The notes under the pieces: model-generated
Databases searched by the model: none
Seen by the model: the letters and a program-made list of their open reading frames with translations, nothing else
Told to the model about the DNA's origin: nothing
Translations under genes and position numbers: made by a program
Part shown: piece after piece, positions 59,001-64,000 of the stretch
Numbering within the stretch: position 1 is the stretch's first letter
Layout: every line of letters starts with the position of its first letter
NCBI RefSeq assembly: GCF_003597395.2
Contig: NC_133770.1
Coordinates: 297,757,389-297,821,388 of the forward strand
DNA from: Chelonoidis abingdonii
Taxonomy: Eukaryota > Chordata > Testudines > Testudinidae
DNA length: 64,000 bases
Direction: 5' to 3'

Positions 59001-59420
59001 GTTAGCCAACATTTTGGAAGAAATGGTCCATGTTCTCATTTACCAATAATCATCATCAGCATTAATAAACCGTTCTCTCCTTGATAGTCCTTATTCCTCA
59101 AACTATTTAGAGGGAACCTGCCCCAACTCCTCCAAAAATTGCCCATCTCCTGCCCTCTTCCTACATATGACTGTCTGGGGTGTGACCCACGGTAAAAATG
59201 GAAGGAGGGTCTTTTAACCCACGGTTGACACTTCAATCACCCTGTCTGCTTGGTAGTGCGCACGAGATTCCCCGTATTGCATTCCCTTCTAACCCCTCTT
59301 CCTCTTCTGCAGCTGGTTCTTTGATATGTTACACGTGCAAGACGCAGCTCCGCAACTCCAACTGTCAGACGGCGACGACGTGTGCCAACAACTCACAAGT
59401 GTGCAAGACGGATGTGATCA
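55984..59420 (+). CDS. Ly6/uPAR-family (three-finger) gene, first two coding exons; 3' part outside window
   Basis: The coding sequence joins 55984-56035 to 59313-59420 and gives 53 residues plus one base. Residues 1-19 are a signal peptide (MKAFLVVLLAAVLCTEP, then Ala-Gly). The mature part starts near Leu21 with LICYTC, the usual N-terminus of Ly6 proteins, with cysteines at 23, 26, 35, 41 and 48 in Ly6/uPAR spacing and one N-glycosylation sequon (Asn43-Asn44-Ser45). Both introns are phase 1, as is normal for Ly6 genes. Family members are usually small GPI-anchored or secreted three-finger proteins, so a cell-surface role is likely by family; the ligand is unknown. The signal peptide and first finger recall LY6E and PSCA, but I cannot assign the orthologue. 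The last exon (remaining cysteines, CC..D.CN motif, GPI signal) was not found up to 64000. The start is the first ATG after the TATA box and is followed at once by the signal peptide. Confidence 0.85.
56215..56346 (+). mobile_element. CR1 LINE 3' terminus in Ly6 intron 1
   Basis: TGATCACTTGATGATTACCT, CATTGGCCACTGTCGCAAGA and TTCTTATGTTCTTATGG; a sense tail only. Confidence 0.8.
56432..56461. repeat. (TATC)n microsatellite
   Basis: About seven TATC units with one TGTC interruption, in Ly6 intron 1. Confidence 0.9.
56625..56990 (+). mobile_element. Old CR1-like relic in Ly6 intron 1
   Basis: GAGAAGAGTAACAGAATGAA, AACTAGACTGTCTAGCTTCT and GCTGTGGAACAGCCTCCCAA resemble a diverged CR1 or L3-type C-terminal region. 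Confidence 0.5.
57741..57935 (+). repeat. MIR-like CORE-SINE in Ly6 intron 1
   Basis: GAAGGATGGTCTGGTGGTGA, GCTAGACCTGCGTTCAATG (B-box side), GTGCCACCGCTCCCCATCTG and GTTACAAGGTGCTCAGATAC follow the MIR order. Confidence 0.6.
58150..58320 (+). promoter_or_regulatory. TATA box with heat-shock-element-like motifs, probably in an LTR-like repeat
   Basis: AGAAAGTTCTGGAC (58154-58167) and GGAACCTTCCAGA (58184-58196) are inverted GAA/TTC arrays of heat-shock-element type, with a weaker AGAATGTTG at 58230. TATATAAG follows at 58257-58264 and AATAAA at 58315-58320. The layout suggests a repeat-borne promoter; no activity is shown. Confidence 0.45.
58321..59312. other. Intron, unassigned
   Basis: No exon or confident repeat was seen apart from the acceptor tract before exon 2. 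Confidence 0.4.
59313..59420 (+). other. Ly6-like gene coding exon 2 (first cysteines of the three-finger fold)
   Basis: The exon has 108 bases between a CTGCAG acceptor and a GTAAGG donor. It encodes Ala-Gly-Ser, LICYTCK, and further cysteines spaced 9, 6 and 7 residues apart, ending in phase 1. The frame stays open for 12 codons past the donor and then stops, as expected for intron read-through. Confidence 0.85.
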
Positions 59421-59959
59421 GTAAGGCAAAGTCCCAGTTTGGTATCAGACACTGAAGGGGCTAACACAGAGACATCCCCCTAGGATGTGCGAACAGGTCC
59501 CCTTCCATTGCAGCCTTTCTGAGATTCCTGTCCAGGGGCTGGGTCTCTTAAAGGCACGCTGCACTACAGGAGGAGAAATGCTGACTCGGAATGAGTGGGG
59601 GCAAAAGGCTTTCACTTTATTCATGAAAGGCAGAAAGCTAACAGTGAAGCGTAGTGCTTATGGCGTACACTGCTTTCCTGCCGCAGCCTCTCTGCAGAAA
59701 CCACTTCTTGCCCAGTGCCCAGAAGAAGAGGGTGGTGTTACATTTATATTGTAAAACCCAACCCATTAGGGTGTACCCCGCTTTACCCATCTAGAAGTCT
59801 CTGAGCCAGATCCTCCGCTGGCATAAATCAGCACTGCTCCATTGACGTCAATGTGTAGGGAGCCCAGAGACACTGAAAGCAATTCTAGCTTTAGAAATTA
59901 CCCACTGGAGGAACGCTAATATCTTCTGTTAACTCTTTCTTTCACACAAAACTTCCTCG

Positions 59960-60060
59960 GGTTAGACAGGAAGGCTGTATGGTTTAGTGGTTAGAACAGG
60001 GACACTGGGAACCAGGACTCATTAGTTCTGTATTGCTGGCTCTTCTGTTAAGTCATCAGG
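59960..60060 (+). repeat. MIR-like SINE head
   Basis: GGCTGTATGGTTTAGTGGTT (A-box side) and GGGAACCAGGACTCATTAG, then it fades. Confidence 0.45.
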
Positions 60061-60084
60061 CCAGATTTGGTAGTGAGGACTTCA

Positions 60085-60535
60085 CTCAGAGCTGGTCTAC
60101 AGTGAGAGCTTACATCAGCCTAGTTACATCTCTTGAGCGTGTGAAAACACTACGCCTCTGACCACATGCACGGGAACTAGGGGTGCCACAGGTGCCACAG
60201 CATCCCCAGGTTTAAAAGTTTGCTGGTGCTGTCAGAAAGAAGCAAGCTTTATTTTACACTTTTTGAAAATCCCAGAGCTGTGCTGCATCCATGTGGTGTG
60301 AGCAGGAATTGCGCTTTTCCACATTGCTTTTGAAGACATATAGTTTACAGCTTTCAGCACCCCTACTATAAAAAGGGTCCCAGTGCCTCTGGGAGATGTA
60401 GCTATACCGATCTAAGCCCTAATGTAGACAGCGCTAGGCTGATGGAAGAATTCTTCCAGCAACCTAGCCACCACCTCTCAGGAGGTAGATTAACTACAGT
60501 GACAGATGAATTTGTCGTGTCGGTGTAGGCAATGG
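60085..60535. mobile_element. DNA element with central palindrome, interrupted
   Basis: The left arm (GCTGGTCTACAGTGAGAGCT) and right arm (GTAGCTATACCGATCTAAGC, AATGTAGACAGCGCTAGG) are separated by about 200 unrelated bases. GGAAGAATTCTTCC at 60444-60457 is a perfect 14-base palindrome. Confidence 0.45.
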
Positions 60536-60539
60536 CTTC

Positions 60540-60800
60540 ACTGTCACCTTGTCTACATTAGAACTTACTTTGGTATAACTTATGTCTTTTTGGGGTGTAA
60601 ATAATCCACATCCCTGAGCGATGTAGACAGCACTGTGTCAGCGGGAGACCGTCTCACGCCAACATAGCTACCACCTCTTGCAGGGGGTGGACTCATGAAG
60701 AGCTCTCTCCCTTTGGCTTCAAGCCTCTTCATCAGAAGCCCTACGGTGGTGAGGCTGCAGCGGGCACCTGCGCGGCTATAAGAGCTGTAGTGTAGCTGTA
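60540..60800. mobile_element. DNA element (TTGTCTACATTAGAACTTAC type)
   Basis: CCTTGTCTACATTAGAAC and GAGCGATGTAGACAGCACTG are paired motifs of the TGTAGACA family; the right end is not resolved. Confidence 0.45.
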
Positions 60801-61138
60801 GCCTTATCTCCCCGACATTATCTTAAACTCTCTTAGACCCACTTTCACTAACGCACCTATGTGCAAGGAAGTCTGAGCTTTTGTAACTTACACACTGAAG
60901 GGCCAAGAAAAAGTTTGTTATAGCAGTTTATAGTGTCTAGCTCTAAATTTGATCCCCTGTGTGCAGGGCCGGCTTTAGGACGTGTAGGGCCCAATTCGAA
61001 CATTTTCAGCGGGGTCCTGGCAGGGATGACTTAGAAAAAAAAAAACGTAAAAAAAAGCCTTTCATTTCTTAGCAACAAATTCCCTACAAAAAGCTCTCAT
61101 TTAAGGGATGTGCCACAATATATATTTTTTGTACCAAT

Positions 61139-61261
61139 AGGGTTACCATACATCCGTATTTTCCCAGGAGGAATTTTTAAAGTTTAAAAACTCCTCCCAG
61201 ATGGCAATTTAAATACCAACAAACCTGATATGTCTGGGAAAATACAGATATATGTTAACCC
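61139..61261. mobile_element. MITE (GGTTACCATACATCCG family) nested in the hAT element
   Basis: GGTTACCATACATCCGTATT and TCTGGGAAAATACAGATATA with GTTAACC are imperfect inverted ends of about 27 bases. Confidence 0.6.
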
Positions 61262-61352
61262 GACCTAAAGTTCTTTTTTAAAAAGATGGGCCTGAACTAG
61301 AAATGATCTCCATTTCACATGTGTGGGTCCCTGCCACTCCTTGGGGGTGTGC

Positions 61353-61475
61353 TGGAGTGACCAGATGTCTCAATTTTATAGGGACAATCCCAATTTTTCG
61401 GTCTTTTTCTTATATAGATCCTATTACCCCCCCACCCCCATCCCAATTTGTCACATTTGCTGTCTGGTCACCCTA
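61353..61475 (+). mobile_element. hAT-type MITE (TAGGGTGACCAGA family) nested in the hAT element, 8-bp TSD
   Basis: TGGAGTGACCAGATGTC at the left, GTCTGGTCACCCTA at the right, and GGGTGTGC duplicated exactly (61345-61352 and 61476-61483). Confidence 0.85.
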
Positions 61476-61559
61476 GGGTGTGCACATGTGTGGGTTCCAG
61501 CTGCTCCCTGCCCCCCTCATTGAAGCAGGGTTACTGCCTTGGGAACTGCAGGGCACCAG

Positions 61560-61860
61560 TGGACATGGGGCTGGCTAGAGGCAGGGCAGAGGCTGACTGG
61601 AGGTAGAGTCTGGCTGCAGGCAGGGCAAGGAATGCGGGGCTGGCTGGCAACAGAGGGGTGTGGGGTGGGCTGGCTGGCTTCAGGCAGGGCCACAGGGGTT
61701 GGCAGGGCTGGAGACAGAGGAGTGCAGGACTGGCTGGCTTCAGGCAGTGGGGTGCAGCAGGGGTTGGCTGAAGACAGGGCAGGGAGTGCAGGGCTGGTGC
61801 TGGCAGGGGGGTGCAGCAGGGGCTGGTTGCAGGCAGGAGGTGCAGCAGAGGCAGCTGGAG
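61560..61860. repeat. Degenerate GGCTGGC/CAGGCAGGG minisatellite
   Basis: Repeated GGCTGGCTGGCTTCAGGCAG and GGTGCAGCAGGGG-type units. A 202-codon Pro/Ser/Thr/Ala-rich minus-strand frame (61517-62125) is produced by this repeat and is not a gene. Confidence 0.7.
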
Positions 61861-62503
61861 CCCTGGACTTTAAATAGCCCCCAGAGCCCCTGCTGGGAGC
61901 CCCAGGCCCTTTAAATTGCCCCCTGGGGAAGCCGTGCCGGTACAGCGGACAGGCTCTTGCTGGTATGCCATACTGGGGTTTGGACGTGGGGCCCTCTTGG
62001 GGTGGGGCCCGATTCAGGGGAATTGGTTGAATTGGCCTAAAGCCGGCCCTGCCTGTGTGTCTCTGGGCAAATTGCTTTAGCCCCTGTATTACTCCACTCT
62101 CCCATCTGTAAAATGGGGATACCAAGACTCCATTAACTCACAGGGATGTTGTGATGCTAGACGTGTTTACAACAGAGGAGTGGGACTGTCCCAGGCTCTG
62201 TGATTGTTCAGTGCTTGCCACAACGGGGCGCCGAACCCTGCACGGGGTCTCTGGAGTTATAATAAAAATGCTTTGAAATCCTTGGCTAAGTGTGCTACAG
62301 AAAGGCAAAGGGTTTGTTATACTATGATTCAAGCAAACACGCCCAATTAAACGAGATTTTTTTTACAAGCCAGTTCTCCCAAGAAATGCAGCCTGCTTTA
62401 TGTTCTTTCCCTTCTCTTTGTCACTCCTTTGCTTAGGCTCCTTCTAGTGGTCGCAGTTATGAACTGCCTCGGCTGATTCAATTCATTGAGAATTGGCTGT
62501 GGT

Positions 62504-62730
62504 CAGGGCCGGCTCCAGGATTTTTGCCGCCTCAAGCAGCAAAAAGAAAAAGAAAAAGAAAAGCCGCGATCACAATCAGTTCTGTCGCTGCCGCTTCAGT
62601 CTTCAGTGGCAATTCAGTGGCTGGTCCTTCGCTCCGAGAAGGAGTGAGGGACCCGCTGCCGAATTGCCGCCCCCCACCGTTCCCCGCCCCAAGCAGCTGC
62701 TTGCTGGGCTGGTGCCTGGAGCCGGCCCTG
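62504..62730 (+). mobile_element. hAT-type MITE (CAGGGCCGGC family), 8-bp TSD
   Basis: CAGGGCCGGCTCCAGG and CCTGGAGCCGGCCCTG are perfect inverted ends, and GCTGTGGT is duplicated exactly (62496-62503 and 62731-62738). It includes an A-rich AAAAAGAAAAAG run. Confidence 0.9.
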
Positions 62731-62751
62731 GCTGTGGTAGTGTTTTAGAAT

Positions 62752-62875
62752 TAGGATTACCAGATAGCAACTGTGAAAAAATGGGGCAGGGAGTGTGTGG
62801 TAATAGGCGCCTATATATGAAAAAGGCCCAAAAAACAGGACTGTCCCTTTAAAAAGAAGACAGATGGTTGCCCTA
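62752..62875 (-). mobile_element. hAT-type MITE (TAGGGTGACCAGA family), reverse copy, 8-bp TSD
   Basis: TAGGATTACCAGATAGCAAC and GATGGTTGCCCTA are its ends and TTTAGAAT is duplicated exactly (62744-62751 and 62876-62883). It reads as the reverse complement of the other copies. Confidence 0.85.
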
Positions 62876-62888
62876 TTTAGAATCCCCC

Positions 62889-63190
62889 GCGCAGGGGTTC
62901 CCAAACTTTTGACTAAGGTGACCTACCAACTGCATGTTTTCTCTTTTGGGGAACCCACCATTACAGAGAGAGAGAAAGAAACACAAAATCAAGTGATTTC
63001 CACACTGCTAGCACTCCTCCTCAGCTCCCTGCTGCCGCTTTCCTTCTCCTCCCTAGACCAGCCCAACTCCCCAAGCCCTCTGCTCAGCTCCCCCTAGCCC
63101 TCCTGCTCTCAATCTCTGAACAACTTGTGCAGTGGGGGGACTGAGAGCCATTAAACCAAACTGGTAAACCCTGGACATGATGGAAACCAC
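62889..63190. mobile_element. hAT-like element, left arm only
   Basis: It starts near CAGGGGTTCCCAAACTTTTG, like the 44.9 kb element; no right end was found before the window closes. Confidence 0.45.
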
Positions 63191-63257
63191 TTCAAGCCGA
63201 GGGGGGCGGCGGCTCCCCCTCACCCCTGCTCACACCCCTAGTTCTAGCACCGATGCC

Positions 63258-63373
63258 TAGGGTGACCAGATGTCCCAATTTTATAGGGACAGACTCGATT
63301 TGGGGTCTTTTTCTTATATAGACTCTTATTGCTCCCTGTCCCGATTTTTCACACTTGCTGTCTGGTCACCCTG
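63258..63373 (+). mobile_element. hAT-type MITE (TAGGGTGACCAGA family), no TSD seen
   Basis: TAGGGTGACCAGATGTCC at the left and GTCTGGTCACCCTG at the right; the last base differs from relatives and the flanks do not match, so one edge may be altered. Confidence 0.8.
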
Positions 63374-64000
63374 CTGTGGCTCTTGGGAATACGGCCCTAT
63401 AGCAGGGCTCCTGCTCCAGCCCTGTAGTTCAGGCCGTAAGTGAGAGCGGAAGACAGGCTACAAGGGAACAGAACAACCATCCAGGCTGTTTCTGTCCTGG
63501 GAGAGATTAGTCTCACCCTCTTCAAGATCCTTTTATATCTGTGGGAGAGGGGAGGGGCTAACAGAACAGCCCCCACCACGGAGCCACCTCCCAGCATGGG
63601 GTCCCCACAATCCCAGTCTTCCCCTCCGTCAAGGCAAGAAGAGCACCCTGTCTCCATCCCAGCTCCCCTCCTGGGCCAGGCCCCCAAGTCCCATATTCTA
63701 GTCTGCCTGGAAGAGAGCATGATCCTGCCCCCTATGCACCCCGCTGCAGCAGCTCCTGTCCCAGGGGCTGGGCCTGGCTTCCAGCTCCAGGCATTGCAAA
63801 CTGGTGCATGAGGGCTTCCGTGCTGGCAGGTTTGGCCCAGCCACCCCTCTGTCACCGGGCCCCCAAACCTAAGTGGTGCTGCAGCCCCAGGGACCAAGTC
63901 GCAGTGCCACTCACTCAGGTTTGGCCTGGTGCCTTCTCCATCATAACAGATGGGACAGCTGGGCCAAACCCAAGTAGTGGTGTAATGCCGTGCACCAGGT
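63374..64000. other. Non-coding, unassigned
   Basis: Overlapping frames of 123 and 166 codons occur on opposite strands of G+C-rich sequence with no domain I recognise. No Ly6 terminal exon was found. Confidence 0.35.

Larger units (their letters stand above)
56036..59312 (+). other. Ly6-like gene intron 1
   Basis: This is a 3.3 kb intron with a GTAAGA donor and a pyrimidine-rich acceptor ending CTTCTGCAG. It contains a CR1 tail, a TATC microsatellite, an old CR1-like relic, a MIR-like SINE and a TATA-bearing block with heat-shock-element-like motifs. No further Ly6 exon was seen in it. Confidence 0.8.
59421..60904 (+). other. Start of Ly6-like intron 2 with MITE relics
   Basis: This sequence follows the exon 2 donor. 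It holds a CCATTGAC-type relic near 59.8 kb, a MIR-like SINE near 60.0 kb and two members of a TGTAGACA-type DNA element family. I found no terminal Ly6 exon with a CC..D.CN motif here or further downstream. Confidence 0.5.
60964..62051 (+). mobile_element. hAT-type non-autonomous element (CAGGGCCGGC family), 8-bp TSD
   Basis: The terminal repeats CAGGGCCGGCTTTAGG and CCTAAAGCCGGCCCTG are perfect, and CCTGTGTG is duplicated exactly (60956-60963 and 62052-62059). It is 1088 bases because two smaller MITEs and a G-rich minisatellite lie inside. Confidence 0.9.
60905..62285 (+). repeat. MIR-like SINE split by the hAT element (60905-60963 and 62052-62285)
   Basis: Joining GATCCCCTGTGTG to the sequence after the insert gives GTGTCTCTGGGCAAATTGCT, then CATCTGTAAAATGGGGATAC and ATTAACTCACAGGGATGTTG, the MIR order. 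Confidence 0.65.

Noticed and set aside
61517..62125. 202-codon Pro/Ser/Ala-rich frame
   Set aside because: It comes from a G-rich minisatellite inside a hAT element, read on the other strand.
59485..64000. Terminal Ly6 exon within the window
   Set aside because: I looked for CC followed by D.CN codons and a hydrophobic GPI tail on the plus strand and found none.

Overview
This window looks like nuclear DNA from a turtle, probably a cryptodire. The main evidence is two copies of the tRNA-derived SINE typical of cryptodiran turtles (A-box and B-box promoter, then a conserved tail), with CR1 LINE fragments of several subfamilies, Penelope-like retroelement pieces, hAT-type MITEs and reptile LTRs. 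There is no bacterial or viral gene organisation. The stop-codon density, lack of long open frames and microsatellites are those of intergenic and intronic vertebrate DNA.

Only one host gene is supported, a Ly6/uPAR (three-finger) family gene on the + strand between about 55.9 and 59.4 kb. It has a TATA box, a short 5' leader, a signal-peptide exon with a clean GT donor, a 3.3 kb intron, and a second exon with five cysteines in Ly6 spacing. The last exon, expected to carry the CC..D.CN motif and GPI signal, was not found before the window ends. The other 55 kb hold no gene I can support; frames of 130-236 codons there fall in repeats or lack any recognisable domain.

Layout: 1-4 kb, unassigned sequence with old repeat relics. 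4-9 kb, two Penelope-like insertions with inverted architecture and hammerhead-like cores. 10-13 kb, a hAT MITE, a MIR-like SINE and a 1.27 kb LTR that split a TATC microsatellite. 17-22 kb, a CR1 reverse-transcriptase relic holding a MITE, then a long LTR interrupted by a SINE. 24-29 kb, hAT-like element, tRNA SINE, CR1 holding a pogo-like MITE, and a hAT MITE holding an LTR. 29-37 kb, CR1 tails, a degenerate minisatellite, MIR-like SINEs and the inverted partner of the 11 kb LTR. 40-42 kb, a CR1 with a readable RT segment. 45-51 kb, several MITEs, a 9-unit minisatellite and a CR1. 54-59 kb, the Ly6 gene with upstream SINE and MITE. 60-64 kb, a dense nest of hAT-type MITEs.

The most informative signals are structural. 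At least eight insertions have exact 8-bp target-site duplications, two Penelope-like insertions have 13-14 bp duplications, and several nested insertions give a relative order of events. No array or gene cluster suggesting a new multigene system was seen. The best candidates for follow-up are the hammerhead-like cores, the 60-bp-arm hairpin, a conserved open frame shared by two LTR copies, and a heat-shock-element-like cluster with a TATA box inside the Ly6 intron.
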